From an uncultured Muribaculum sp. (GTDB taxonomy: Bacteria; Bacteroidota; Bacteroidia; Bacteroidales; Muribaculaceae): a DNA stretch of 64,000 nt. The position numbers were made by a program, and so were the translations under genes. The stretch is taken from NCBI GenBank assembly GCA_910587665.1, contig CAJUMZ010000001.1, positions 1 to 64,000 on the forward strand. The letters run 5' to 3'. Below the pieces are notes generated by a model, which was not told the DNA's origin, did not search any database, and saw only the letters and a list, made by a program, of their open reading frames with translations. Shown piece after piece: positions 7,382-16,278 of the stretch (within the stretch, counting starts at the first letter, position 1; each line of letters starts with the position of its first letter).

Positions 7382-7852
7382 TTACTCCGGATTCTCCACA
7401 ATGGGGAGCTGACGCTTGAAAACTTCCTTGAAAGAGATCAGCGATTCGGTGCGCGCAAGACCAAGACCCTGCAACTGCTCATGGATGATGTGGAGCAGAT
7501 GGTCGTTGTTGCGGGCATAAAGCTTGATAAACATGTCATACTGACCGGTGGTGAAGTGCACTTCCACTACTTCGGGGATACCGCGCAGACGCTCTACCAC
7601 TTCATCAAATTTGCTCGGATCTTTAAGGAAGAAGCCAATGTAGGCACAGGTATCATATCCCACCGACGCGGGATTGATAAGACACTCCGAGCCACGGAGC
7701 ACACCCATTGCCATCAGTTTCTGTATACGCTGATGAATAGCCGCTCCGGAAACACCGCACTCACGCGCAATTTCAAGAAACGGTTTACGTCCATTTGTAG
7801 ACAATGTCTTCAAGATCTTGTAGTCTAATGAATCTAATTGAGCCTTAGCCAT
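7382..7852 (-). CDS. Lrp/AsnC family transcriptional regulator
   Basis: 156 residues. An N-terminal helix-turn-helix (about 8-55, LDYKILKTLSTNGRKPF... with GVSGAAIHQRI) is followed by a ligand-binding RAM domain (about 70-145, GIPEVVEVHFTTGQYD). Family members form octamers that sense amino acids and regulate their metabolism. Neighbouring genes do not reveal the target. The AT-rich region upstream (7853-7993) is shared with a divergent acetyltransferase gene and could be an autoregulated operator. Confidence 0.93.
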   Translation of the reverse strand: MAKAQLDSLDYKILKTLSTNGRKPFLEIARECGVSGAAIHQRIQKLMAMGVLRGSECLINPASVGYDTCAYIGFFLKDPSKFDEVVERLRGIPEVVEVHFTTGQYDMFIKLYARNNDHLLHIIHEQLQGLGLARTESLISFKEVFKRQLPIVENPE

Positions 7853-7981
7853 AAACTAATATTTTAAGGTTGTTGTTTATATTTTATTATGTTTTAATCA
7901 ATCACGATAGCAAATTTACGCAATAAAATTATTTTATTTAATTTTTTTGGGTTAAAATTATACTATCGCTTTATTTTAATT

Positions 7982-7989
7982 TAACTTTG
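7982..7989 (+). promoter_or_regulatory. -7 box almost touching the acetyltransferase ATG
   Basis: TAACTTTG ends five bases before the ATG at 7994. Transcription would start at or within a few bases of the start codon, implying a leaderless or near-leaderless mRNA. No TTG lies at 19-21 bp upstream. Confidence 0.55.
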
Positions 7990-7993
7990 TGAA

Positions 7994-8524
7994 ATGAACA
8001 TCACTATTGACATAACCGAGCCAACCGAACTGACCCTCAACCAGTTCAAGGATATATACGAGGCATCTTTCCCCGTAGACGAGCGTCGACCATGGGAAAA
8101 TCTAAAAAAAATGATTACAGGAAAGCATGAATATTTCCGTGCTTATTCAATAATCGTCAACTCTCAATTTGTCGGATTTATCACCGTATGGGAGTTCCCC
8201 GAAGCCATCTACATCGAGCATTTTGCCACCGACAGCTCGCTACGTGGCTCAGGCATCGGGTCGGAAGCGCTCCGGAAACTGACATCGTCGGCATCGCTTC
8301 CGGTAGTGCTTGAGGTAGAGCCTGCCGATAGTAGTGACACCGCACGTCGCCGTATCGCCTTCTACCGCCGTCACGGATTCCGCGACCTGCCTGATTACAA
8401 ATATATCCAGCCGCCCTACTCCGCCGAATTGTCGCCACTGCCCATGACATTGATGATACATGGCGACCTTGAGCCTGAGACAGCGCGACGCCTGCTATAC
8501 AGGCATGTCTACGAAGCGGAATAA
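7994..8524 (+). CDS. GNAT family N-acetyltransferase
   Basis: 176 residues with the GNAT fold: strand motif FVGFITVWEF, the acetyl-CoA pyrophosphate loop in LRGSGIGSEAL (about 81-92), and the C-terminal IAFYRRHGF motif (about 120-128). The substrate is unknown. It transfers acetyl from acetyl-CoA to an amine, and no neighbour identifies it. The mRNA appears to have virtually no 5' leader. It is followed 30 bp later by a metal-binding lipoprotein gene. Confidence 0.88.
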   Translation: MNITIDITEPTELTLNQFKDIYEASFPVDERRPWENLKKMITGKHEYFRAYSIIVNSQFVGFITVWEFPEAIYIEHFATDSSLRGSGIGSEALRKLTSSASLPVVLEVEPADSSDTARRRIAFYRRHGFRDLPDYKYIQPPYSAELSPLPMTLMIHGDLEPETARRLLYRHVYEAE

Positions 8525-8554
8525 ATATTACGACACATCAAAATTCATCCTGTT

Positions 8555-9427
8555 ATGAGAATAGCTATCACCCGACATATTACAATATTGTTTATGTCAC
8601 TTTCCATATTGCTGCCCTCATGCGCACGTCACACCGAAAGCAAGCCTGTCATCACAGTCAGCATACAGCCACAGAAATATTTCCTCGAAAAGATTGCCGG
8701 TGACAAATGGGAAATCAAGTGTCTCCTCTCCAACGGAGGCAGCCCGGAAACCTACGACCCGGCAATGACCCACCTGCTCAACCTTGAGTCAAGCAAGGCT
8801 TATTTCCGCATGGGCAACATACCCTTTGAGAGCGCGATTATCAATAAGGTCCACAACAACAATCCCGGTCTACGTATATATAACAATTCCGACGGCATCG
8901 AACTGATAACGGGCACCCACACTCACGGCGACATAGAGCATAGCGATGCCCCCGACCCACATACATGGACATCGGTAAAAAACGCAAGGATTATCGCCAC
9001 CAACATGTATAACGCCATGGTCGACCTCGATCCCGGCAACAAAGACGAATATGCCCGCAATTTCCGCAGCGTCATCACATCGCTTGACTCGCTTGACACA
9101 AGCCTCGACTCCATTCTCGCTCCAAGCCGCGGCGAGGCATTTGTAGTATGGCATCCGTCGCTGAGCTATTTTGCCCGCGATTACGGGCTGCGCCAGATCT
9201 CGCTAAGCCCGGAGGGGAAAGAAGCTTCGGTCAATATGATGCAGGCATCGGTCGACTCCGCCCGCGCCTCCGGAGCAAAGATACTTTTCTTCCAGAAAGA
9301 TATAGACTCCCGACAAGCCGAAACCGCCAACGAACAAATAGAAGCCCGACTCGTCAACATTAATCCGCTCAGTTACAACTGGGATAAAGAAATCATCCAG
9401 ATAGCCAATGCAATCGCAGAACCATGA
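8555..9427 (+). CDS. Metal ABC transporter substrate-binding lipoprotein (ZnuA-like)
   Basis: The 290-residue protein has a signal peptide with lipobox LPSC (Cys about 23). The cluster A-I domain starts VITVSIQPQKYFLEKIAGD. A His/Asp-rich segment (GTHTHGDIEHSDAPDPHTW, about 127-145) occupies the place of the zinc-capture loop, and DPHTW and WHPSLSYFARDYG supply probable ligand histidines. It captures Zn or Mn in the periplasm for import. The ATPase gene overlaps its 3' end by 20 bases, but no permease gene follows. Confidence 0.9.
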   Translation: MRIAITRHITILFMSLSILLPSCARHTESKPVITVSIQPQKYFLEKIAGDKWEIKCLLSNGGSPETYDPAMTHLLNLESSKAYFRMGNIPFESAIINKVHNNNPGLRIYNNSDGIELITGTHTHGDIEHSDAPDPHTWTSVKNARIIATNMYNAMVDLDPGNKDEYARNFRSVITSLDSLDTSLDSILAPSRGEAFVVWHPSLSYFARDYGLRQISLSPEGKEASVNMMQASVDSARASGAKILFFQKDIDSRQAETANEQIEARLVNINPLSYNWDKEIIQIANAIAEP

Positions 9428-10100
9428 ACCGCTGATATCACTCCGCGGAGTATCGATGCAATATGACCGCAAAGTCACGCTTCACGACATCAACCTTGAC
9501 ATATGCCGCGGCGATTTTATTGCCATAACCGGACCAAACGGAGGTGGCAAAACCACCCTGCTGCGCATAATCCTCCGGCTCCTAAATCCCACTCACGGCA
9601 CAGTGTCATACCTCGGCGACCGTGACAGCAGGCTGCGCATCGGTTATCTGCCACAGAAAAATCTTATTGACAACAGTTTTCCGGTCACCGTAAGGGAGGT
9701 AATCGGGTTCGGGCTGATGAGCGACCGCTCACTCTCAAAAGAAGAGAAACACCTGCGCGTTGACGAGACGATAAGGCTAATGGGACTTGAGGACCATGCC
9801 GACTACGCCATAGGGGAACTGTCGGGAGGACAGCTGCAACGCGCACTGATAGGCAGGGCTATAATATCGCAACCCGAAGTGCTCGTGATGGATGAGCCGC
9901 TTAGCTATCTCGACAAGGACTACGAGCATAAGCTCTACCATATAATAGAACGTCTTGCCGCAACGACGACAATCGTGCTCGTATCCCACGAGATGTCGAC
10001 CATATCAGGAATGGCAAACCGTCATGTAATCATCAACCGTGAGCTTCACGAGTGCAACGCCACGCGCCATTACGCCCACGAATCGTGTGACTGCAGCTGA
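9408..10100 (+). CDS. Metal ABC transporter ATP-binding protein (ZnuC-like)
   Basis: A 230-residue ABC ATPase with Walker A GPNGGGKTTL (about 43-52), Q-loop GYLPQKN, signature LSGGQLQRALIGRAI (about 139-153), Walker B VLVMDEPLSYLD (about 159-170) and H-loop VLVSHEMS. It powers uptake with the overlapping lipoprotein. The usual third gene, the membrane permease, is absent: the next gene is convergent and encodes an unrelated exporter-type protein, abutting stop to stop with no spacing. The permease must be elsewhere, or the system is a remnant. Confidence 0.92.
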   Translation: MQSQNHEPLISLRGVSMQYDRKVTLHDINLDICRGDFIAITGPNGGGKTTLLRIILRLLNPTHGTVSYLGDRDSRLRIGYLPQKNLIDNSFPVTVREVIGFGLMSDRSLSKEEKHLRVDETIRLMGLEDHADYAIGELSGGQLQRALIGRAIISQPEVLVMDEPLSYLDKDYEHKLYHIIERLAATTTIVLVSHEMSTISGMANRHVIINRELHECNATRHYAHESCDCS

Positions 10101-10976
10101 CTACCGGCTGCCAAGCACAAGGAAAAGGAGTCCGACAAGCAACACCGACAGGTCGATAAGCTTGAGCCTGATATTTTTCTCGTGAAGGGCAACCACGCCG
10201 TAGACAAACGACACAATGACACTGCCGCGACGTATCATCGACACCACGGCAATCATAGAGCCTTCGATCGACAGGGAGTAGAAGTAGGCAAGGTCGGCTA
10301 TGGTAAGAAACACGGATATGAACGGGATAGCCCAGCTCCAGTGAAAACGAGTCTTGCCGGGAGTAAACCGCACTACGAGCCATAGGGTCACACCCATTAT
10401 GATGAGTTGGTAAAAAGAATACCACGCCTGCACCTCAAGCGGCTCATACAGCTTAAGCAGCCACTTGTCGTAAAGCGCGCTCACCGCGCCCATAAAGGTT
10501 GCGCCGATGCTGAACCACAGCCATTTGCTATGCTTAAACGAGAACCCCTCCTTACCACCGAGACGGCTGATAAAGAAGAGCGACCAAAAACCGAGCAGTA
10601 TACCGACCCATTGAAGCCAGTTAAGATGCTCGCCGAATATGAGCAACGCGCCTACAAGCACTATCACCGGGCGCGCCGCGTTGATCGGACCAGCAATCGT
10701 AAGCGGCAGGTGCTTAAGCCCGAAATAACCGAGCAGCCACGACGACAATACGATAAACGACTTGATGAGGATATGTATATGACCAGTCACTCCGCCGCCA
10801 AGGATCACACCGTCACCGGCAATGCCCATAAATAGCACCGGCGACATAAGCAACGCACTGAAGAGAGTATTGAAAAACAGCACGACCGGCACATTATTGC
10901 CGTCGACCGATATTTTCTTAAATATGTCGTAGGCACCCAGACACAGCGCCGATACGACCGCAAGTAATATCCACAT
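10101..10976 (-). CDS. EamA/DMT family transporter
   Basis: 291 residues with about ten predicted membrane helices in two five-helix EamA repeats. The second begins near LWFSIGATFMGAVSALYDKW, and conserved GPINAARPVIV and SMIRRGSVIVSF segments close the repeats. DMT proteins move small metabolites, often as exporters. The substrate is unknown. Its stop codon abuts that of the convergent ABC ATPase gene exactly, and a 25-bp gap separates its start from the stop of the antiporter gene upstream on the same strand, so the two may be cotranscribed. Confidence 0.88.
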   Translation of the reverse strand: MWILLAVVSALCLGAYDIFKKISVDGNNVPVVLFFNTLFSALLMSPVLFMGIAGDGVILGGGVTGHIHILIKSFIVLSSWLLGYFGLKHLPLTIAGPINAARPVIVLVGALLIFGEHLNWLQWVGILLGFWSLFFISRLGGKEGFSFKHSKWLWFSIGATFMGAVSALYDKWLLKLYEPLEVQAWYSFYQLIIMGVTLWLVVRFTPGKTRFHWSWAIPFISVFLTIADLAYFYSLSIEGSMIAVVSMIRRGSVIVSFVYGVVALHEKNIRLKLIDLSVLLVGLLFLVLGSR

Positions 10977-11001
10977 TTCCCTTAAAAGCTAAAACGCCCT
11001 G

Positions 11002-13293
11002 TTATTTAAGCGATTCAATCAATTTACGGTTGCCCACCAGCCAAAGCACGTCATCGGACCGGAAGACGGTGTTGCCCGTCGGATGGTCATACGACCCGTC
11101 GGGATGCTGTATGGCGACAAGCAACGCCTTGTACTTGTCACGAATCTGCGCCGACGCCGATGTCTTGCCTATAAGCGGTGAATTTTCCGACAGCTGTATA
11201 TTGGTGAACTTCATGTCATTTACATTTCCCGACGGAGCCTCGTCATCCTGCGAGCGTTCAAGGATCGGGAGCAACTGCTCGATCTGGCTGTCGGTGCCTA
11301 TGATTCCGAGCTGGTCGCCGGGGAAGATACGCACATTACCGTTTGGCACGGCTACATAGGAATTTCCGCGCTGTATGCTCGCCACATTGACGCCGTAACG
11401 CTTGCGCAGGTCGGAATCGGCAAGACGCTCGCCGACAAAGGGACACCCGTACCCCACCTCTATATACGCAAGGTGGAGGTCGCTCACAAGATTGTTGTTC
11501 TTGCCGCTACGGCGAAGCTCCCTCTCATTGAGATTGTTAAAGAAGCGCGACTCCATATGTCGCATCTGCTTTTTGAACCGCCCCGACCATGTGCCGATCA
11601 GGACAATGAATATAAGAAAACCGACAATCCAGCCCACACGCATCGAATGGATGGCACTCAGCATGTAAATGATAAAGCTGAGCGCAAGCAGGAGGCGGAA
11701 CACGGTCATGACTATAAGCGGCACATCGAAATGAGCGTTAGCCGCCACAAGCCGCTGCCGCTCAGTGTGCTTCGACGCGGGCATGGCGAGGGCAAGCAGG
11801 AATGGGGCCATGAGGATCAACGCAATAAGGCTACAGAAAAATCTGCCCCAATCGGGCATCAGTCCCGTAAGCCAAGGCAACAGAAATTTTGTGCATACGA
11901 GGATTATGGCAATCAGCACGGTCGAATAGAGCAATATGCGCCACAGATAACGCTTCAGCACGGAGTGCCACAGCGCGCGGGTCTCGCTTTCCGACGCCGC
12001 CTTGTCGCTGTATCGGTCGATCAGGAAGTGAAGCCGCTTGGGCAATATCTTGACTACGAGGTTATAGGCCGGATCGGCCATGCGGATGAAATAAGGAGTG
12101 GTAAACGTGGTGATCACCGACACCGCCACCACGATCGGATAGATATTGGGATCTAGCACCCCGAGCGACATACCGAGCGACGCGATGATAAACGCAAACT
12201 CACCGATCTGGGTAAGAGAGAAACCCGACTCCATGGCGACGCGCAGCGACTGCCCGGTAATGAGCATGCCGAACGTGCCGAAGAGAATCATGCCCACAAT
12301 CACCACACATGACAGGATGAGAATCGGCGAGGCATATTCCACGATAATCACGGGGTCGACCATCATACCCACAGAGATAAAAAATACCGCGCCAAAAAGG
12401 TCCTTGACAGGCGTCACAATCTGCTCGATACGCTCTGCATAGCTTATACCCGCGATGATGGAGCCCATGACAAACGCACCGAGGGCGAGCGAAAAGCCGC
12501 AGTAGACCGAAAACACCGCCATGCCGAAACAGAGCCCGATAGAGATGATGAGCAATGTCTCGTTGTTGAGATAGCGGCGTATGGCATTGAGCAGCGTCGG
12601 CAGCACATACACCCCGACAAGAAACCATATCACGAGGAAAAATACAAGCTTGCCTATGCTGAAAAGCATCTCCGAGCCTTCGACACTCTTGTTGATGGCG
12701 ATGGATGACAGGATCACCATCATGAGTACGGCGAAAAGGTCCTCCACGATAAGCACTGCAAACACGAGCGAGGCAAATTTTTTCTGCCGCAGGTTAAGGT
12801 CGGTAAACGCCTTTATGATGATGGTAGTCGACGACATCGACAGCATGCCGCCGAGGAAAAGGCTGTTCATGTTGGAGAAGTGCAGGAAATGACCTATAGC
12901 GAATCCCGACACCATCATGCCCGCCACGATAATAAGTGCAGTGACGACAGCCGAGCCACCCACGTTAAGGAGTTTCTTAAAACTGAACTCCAGACCGAGC
13001 GAGAAAAGCAGCACCACGATACCGAGTTGCGCCCAAAACTCTATATTGCTCTCGGTGGTTACCGACGGCAGATATTCGAAATGAGGGCTGGCAAGAAAGC
13101 CCGCCACAATATAGCCGAGCACCACCGGCTGCTTGAGCCACTTGAAAAGCACTGTCACGACAGCGCCGAGGATAAGGATAAACGCGAGGTCGGACACGAG
13201 GTTTTCGACCTGAACTTCGGAAATCGCCTCCGATGCCGCCGCGGCGTCACCGCCGGCTGCGGATATAAGAGCGAGTATAAATGAGAGCGTCAT
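11002..13293 (-). CDS. CPA2-family cation:proton antiporter with C-terminal TrkA-C domains
   Basis: 763 residues. A Na+/H+ exchanger domain with 12 or so helices occupies about 30-405 (GYIVAGFLASPHF, GLEFSF, SMSSTTIIIKAF, LGAFVMGSIIAG), typical of the KefB/RosB group. Four further hydrophobic segments follow (about 440-570), then two regulatory RCK_C/TrkA-C repeats (about 620-690 and 700-763, each ending GDQLGIIG- or DDVLWLVG-type). The extra membrane block between antiporter and RCK domains is characteristic of Bacteroidetes versions. Likely role is K+ or Na+/H+ exchange under pH or osmotic control. Confidence 0.9.
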   Translation of the reverse strand: MTLSFILALISAAGGDAAAASEAISEVQVENLVSDLAFILILGAVVTVLFKWLKQPVVLGYIVAGFLASPHFEYLPSVTTESNIEFWAQLGIVVLLFSLGLEFSFKKLLNVGGSAVVTALIIVAGMMVSGFAIGHFLHFSNMNSLFLGGMLSMSSTTIIIKAFTDLNLRQKKFASLVFAVLIVEDLFAVLMMVILSSIAINKSVEGSEMLFSIGKLVFFLVIWFLVGVYVLPTLLNAIRRYLNNETLLIISIGLCFGMAVFSVYCGFSLALGAFVMGSIIAGISYAERIEQIVTPVKDLFGAVFFISVGMMVDPVIIVEYASPILILSCVVIVGMILFGTFGMLITGQSLRVAMESGFSLTQIGEFAFIIASLGMSLGVLDPNIYPIVVAVSVITTFTTPYFIRMADPAYNLVVKILPKRLHFLIDRYSDKAASESETRALWHSVLKRYLWRILLYSTVLIAIILVCTKFLLPWLTGLMPDWGRFFCSLIALILMAPFLLALAMPASKHTERQRLVAANAHFDVPLIVMTVFRLLLALSFIIYMLSAIHSMRVGWIVGFLIFIVLIGTWSGRFKKQMRHMESRFFNNLNERELRRSGKNNNLVSDLHLAYIEVGYGCPFVGERLADSDLRKRYGVNVASIQRGNSYVAVPNGNVRIFPGDQLGIIGTDSQIEQLLPILERSQDDEAPSGNVNDMKFTNIQLSENSPLIGKTSASAQIRDKYKALLVAIQHPDGSYDHPTGNTVFRSDDVLWLVGNRKLIESLK

Positions 13294-13324
13294 TTATCAG
13301 TTTAGGATTTCAATTATTAATTGT

Positions 13325-14050
13325 TTATATGCTCACCTGGTTGCCGAGCGAGATGGCGAGCGTAGGCCTCACCTGGCGGAGATCGGCAAATAGGTCAAGA
13401 TAATTGGTCCGTTCCCTTACAAGCACCACAAGATTAAGGCGCGTCACCTGAGATTCGTAGTCATATTCGACATATACGTTGGTAAGATGCACGTGATGAC
13501 GGTTGAGCACCTCGCGGTATCCATCGATATTCTCCGTGATAGCGGAAAGCTTAAGGCGTATGATGCGCGATTCAACGCCGGCGCTTATATGGTGTTCCCA
13601 ACGCTCGACAAGCACGAGTATCACAAGGATGAGAGCCGTAGCCACAATCGACAGGAAATACATGCCGACGCCGACTGCCATGCCTATCGCCGCCACCATC
13701 CATATACCGGCGGCGGTCGTAAGCCCGCGCACGGAGCCTTTCATCTGTATGATCGCCCCGGCGCCGAGGAAACCGATACCGGTCACCACCTGTGCGGCGA
13801 TACGGCCGGGGTCACCGTTTTTCAGTCCGAGATACTCCTGAGGCACATAGATTGACAGCAACATCGCCAGGGTCGCGCCCATTGAAATGAGGGCAAAAGT
13901 GCGCACTCCGGCGATCTGCCCCTTGCGCTTGCGCTCAAACCCTACGCAACACCCGAGCACAAGGCTCAGCATCAGTTTGAAGACCGACGATACGTTGTTG
14001 ACCTCAATCGAGTTGATGTCATCAATCAATATGCCCCATACGTCACTCAT
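13325..14050 (-). CDS. MgtC/SapB family membrane protein
   Basis: 241 residues. Four to five N-terminal helices carry the MgtC signature (LVLGCCVGFERKRKGQIAGVRTFALISMGATL, GIGFLGAGAIIQ, VRGLTTAAGIWMVAAIGMAVG). A soluble C-terminal ACT-like domain follows (about 150-241). Family members are linked to Mg2+ homeostasis and, in pathogens, F-ATPase modulation; the exact role here is unknown. It starts three bases after the stop of the coiled-coil gene and precedes the antiporter gene by 31 bp, so the three may be one operon. Confidence 0.92.
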   Translation of the reverse strand: MSDVWGILIDDINSIEVNNVSSVFKLMLSLVLGCCVGFERKRKGQIAGVRTFALISMGATLAMLLSIYVPQEYLGLKNGDPGRIAAQVVTGIGFLGAGAIIQMKGSVRGLTTAAGIWMVAAIGMAVGVGMYFLSIVATALILVILVLVERWEHHISAGVESRIIRLKLSAITENIDGYREVLNRHHVHLTNVYVEYDYESQVTRLNLVVLVRERTNYLDLFADLRQVRPTLAISLGNQVSI

Positions 14051-14053
14051 CTT

Positions 14054-14974
14054 CTACTTGCGAAGGGTGAATCGGCGTGAAGCGAGGCGATAATTGTCGG
14101 CAAAAAGTTCGACGGTGTAGTCGCCGGGGGTAAGGGTCGTGTTGACATCCCAGTAGATATGGATGCCGGATATTTCCTCACCGGCATACTCAATGGTCTT
14201 GCGCGCCGTGCACTGCACCGAGCCACCCTCAAACGAGAATGAACCGCCTGCACCGAGCAACGCGCCCTCAGGATTGGTTATGCGGAGATATATGGTCTTC
14301 TCGCCCACTGGAGTGGAATTGTTCTGCGGGATGGTGAATGTCACCTGAAGCTGCTTTGCCTTGGTTACATTTTTCTCCACCTTGCCGTTTTTCTTCAACG
14401 CCACGAGGCTTACACCTGTCACATTCAATTTCTCGGCGAGAGTCATGCGCTCCGACAGCACCTCGTTGCGGCGTGTCTCGTTGGCCACACGGTTGGAAAG
14501 CTGCTGATTCTGCTGGCGCACCTCGGCCACCTCTGCGCGCAATCCTTCATTCTCCTTGCCGAGCGAGTCAATCTGAGTGACGTAGTGGCGGAGTATATTT
14601 TTAAGAGTGCCTATCTCATCCTGAAGCTGCTTTATACGCTGCGCGCTTTTTTTCTTTTCCGAGTTAAGCTCCTGTAGCAATTTCTCCACCTTGCTCTTTG
14701 CCGCCGCATATTTCGACACAAGCGAGTCGTTGGCAAGCAGCTGAGACTGGTTTTCATACTGGGCATACTCGGTGTTTAACGCCTGATATTCATTAGCAAG
14801 CTGAAGCTGCTCGTTGGTGAGCTGAAGCTGCTCGTTGGCGAGTGTAGCCTCATTCACTTTCTTGCTCATTGTAGTGGTGGTCAATATGATAGCCACAACG
14901 GCTGCGGCAAGCAATATGCCGAGTATTATCACCACCTTGAACAGTGAGTTGGATTTCTTTTCATTTTCTTCCAT
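14054..14974 (-). CDS. Membrane-anchored coiled-coil protein, periplasmic
   Basis: The 306-residue protein has a single N-terminal membrane helix (about 12-34) after a short charged tail. A long Glu/Gln/Leu/Asn-rich coiled coil follows (about 36-185, including the imperfect heptads NEQLQLTNEQLQLANE), then a beta-rich C-terminal domain (about 190-306, GEKTIYLRITNPEGALL, TPGDYTVELFADN). I know the architecture from Bacteroidales proteins of unknown function. Its close spacing to mgtC (3 bp) suggests cotranscription. It could be an envelope spacer or adaptor, but no function is established. Confidence 0.8.
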   Translation of the reverse strand: MEENEKKSNSLFKVVIILGILLAAAVVAIILTTTTMSKKVNEATLANEQLQLTNEQLQLANEYQALNTEYAQYENQSQLLANDSLVSKYAAAKSKVEKLLQELNSEKKKSAQRIKQLQDEIGTLKNILRHYVTQIDSLGKENEGLRAEVAEVRQQNQQLSNRVANETRRNEVLSERMTLAEKLNVTGVSLVALKKNGKVEKNVTKAKQLQVTFTIPQNNSTPVGEKTIYLRITNPEGALLGAGGSFSFEGGSVQCTARKTIEYAGEEISGIHIYWDVNTTLTPGDYTVELFADNYRLASRRFTLRK

Positions 14975-15072
14975 AAATCGCGCAATTTTTCCGCAAATTT
15001 ACACATAAATCGCGAAATATTTACACGGGCTATAAAAGTATTTTTATCTAAAAATCACGCCACACACATCCT

Positions 15073-15098
15073 CGTAGGGGCGACCGGGAGGTCGACCG
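15073..15098. other. GC-rich palindromic element in an intergenic region
   Basis: CGTAGGGGCGACCGGGAGGTCGACC lies in otherwise AT-rich intergenic DNA. GGCGACC and GGTCGaCC form an imperfect hairpin. It resembles dispersed GTAGGGGCGACC-type elements seen in several bacteria. No second copy was noticed in this window. Confidence 0.35.
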
Positions 15099-15152
15099 CC
15101 GCCAACGGAAGTATCCCATCAGATCGCATCCCGGATGCCTATTTGTCGGCTG

Positions 15153-15425
15153 TCATATAAGGAATCTGAACAGTGTGATGCCGAGCAGATTGATCAGATT
15201 GATGATGAATATGACTCTATTGCGTTTCACATTGTTTGTCCTTAAAATTTGCAAGGAGAACAGGAAGATGAGCAACGAGAATGGCCACAAAAAGTTCATA
15301 ACCGCACCACTCCAAGATACACCGAACGGGTTAAACCACATTACAAGCGTAATGATAAACGCCACATCCATAGCAATGAGATACGTCACCATTGCCTTGT
15401 TAAGCTTTGATACATCTTCTTCCAT
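15153..15425 (-). CDS. Small membrane protein, unknown function
   Basis: 90 residues with three predicted membrane helices (about 10-30, 33-55 and 67-88, ending NLLGITLFRFLI). ATG at 15425 is preferred over a GTG one codon earlier because it overlaps the upstream stop by one base (TGATG), a coupling arrangement. It is the last gene of a four-gene unit of small membrane proteins and one lipoprotein. I do not recognise the family. Confidence 0.65.
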   Translation of the reverse strand: MEEDVSKLNKAMVTYLIAMDVAFIITLVMWFNPFGVSWSGAVMNFLWPFSLLIFLFSLQILRTNNVKRNRVIFIINLINLLGITLFRFLI

Positions 15426-15802
15426 CACACAGGTCTTTTAGTCAAACAATCATCCTGAACGACACCGAACGCATAGGTACGGAGCAGGTCGATCACAATC
15501 CCGACAGCACCAAGGATTACGGCGACAATCTCCATCCGGCTCAACGGGAGGAAACATCCCGCGATTATCATGGCGATAAGCCATGACACGTCAGCCATAT
15601 AACCGAATGTCATCCGGCGGTCAACCATCCTGCCCCAATAATATCCCACACCCAATATAAACATTACACGAGTCACATCATAAGCCCAGTCAAAGCCGCT
15701 TCCCTTCAGCAGGTTGAGTTCTACAGCAAGACAAAGCAAGCCCATGAATATCACAAAAAGCTCGATCCACCCGAAGATTTTACTGCATAAAAACGTTTTC
15801 AT
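15425..15802 (-). CDS. Small membrane protein, unknown function
   Basis: 125 residues with four predicted membrane helices: IFGWIELFVIFMGLLCLAV, VMFILGVGYYWG, WLIAMIIAGCFLPL and EIVAVILGAVGIVIDLL. It ends in a short hydrophilic tail. It starts 11 bp after the lipoprotein stop and overlaps the next gene, so it is cotranscribed with both. No recognised family or catalytic motif. Confidence 0.7.
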   Translation of the reverse strand: MKTFLCSKIFGWIELFVIFMGLLCLAVELNLLKGSGFDWAYDVTRVMFILGVGYYWGRMVDRRMTFGYMADVSWLIAMIIAGCFLPLSRMEIVAVILGAVGIVIDLLRTYAFGVVQDDCLTKRPV

Positions 15803-15813
15803 ACCGTATTATT

Positions 15814-16245
15814 TTACAGCAAGTAGTCGATGGTGAGGCATGCGGTATTGTCGCCGGTCTTCGGGGCAACAATGCCGATACACCACGGAATGACAGGATC
15901 GGTATAATTAAGTGTCACTGTCACCTTTACATCATGCTCACCATCTGAAGGAGTCACGGTAGCACTGATGTCATCAATCCCCTTGAGGGCTGTATCCTTG
16001 ACAATGATAATCACATTTTTACTGAAATCGACGTTAAGGGGCGCGGCATTTCCAAGAAGAGCGCGAGCCTCGGCGGCATTGGTGCAAACATATGGCGTGG
16101 CATCCTCCAAGCCCTTAATCACGTCACCGTCTATTTGCACCATTTCACCGGCGCCAAGCAGCGCAGGCTCATCGTCGTCGCTTTTGCAAGACATAAATCC
16201 TACGACCAACGACATTATAAAAATTACACGAAACAGACTTTTCAT
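15814..16245 (-). CDS. Lipoprotein, paralogue of the one at 16691-17119
   Basis: 143 residues. Lipoprotein signal with lipobox FMSC (Cys about 20) then KSDDDEP. The mature beta-rich domain shares an end-to-end pattern with the neighbouring 142-residue lipoprotein: GAGEMVQIDG, ALLGNAAPLNVDFSKNVIIIVKD, TVTLNYTDPV, WCIGIVAPKTG and a final LTIDYLL. Strand order loosely recalls PrcB-type protease-complex domains, which I treat as a weak hint. Here it is grouped with three small membrane proteins rather than a protease. Function is unknown. Confidence 0.75.
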   Translation of the reverse strand: MKSLFRVIFIMSLVVGFMSCKSDDDEPALLGAGEMVQIDGDVIKGLEDATPYVCTNAAEARALLGNAAPLNVDFSKNVIIIVKDTALKGIDDISATVTPSDGEHDVKVTVTLNYTDPVIPWCIGIVAPKTGDNTACLTIDYLL

Positions 16246-16278
16246 AATTAATATATCCTTATTTTAATTGATTTATAT

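Noticed and set aside
11473..12156. A 227-codon plus-strand frame opposite the CPA2 antiporter gene
   Set aside because: Histidine/arginine-rich antisense product without domains; the antiporter reading is certain.
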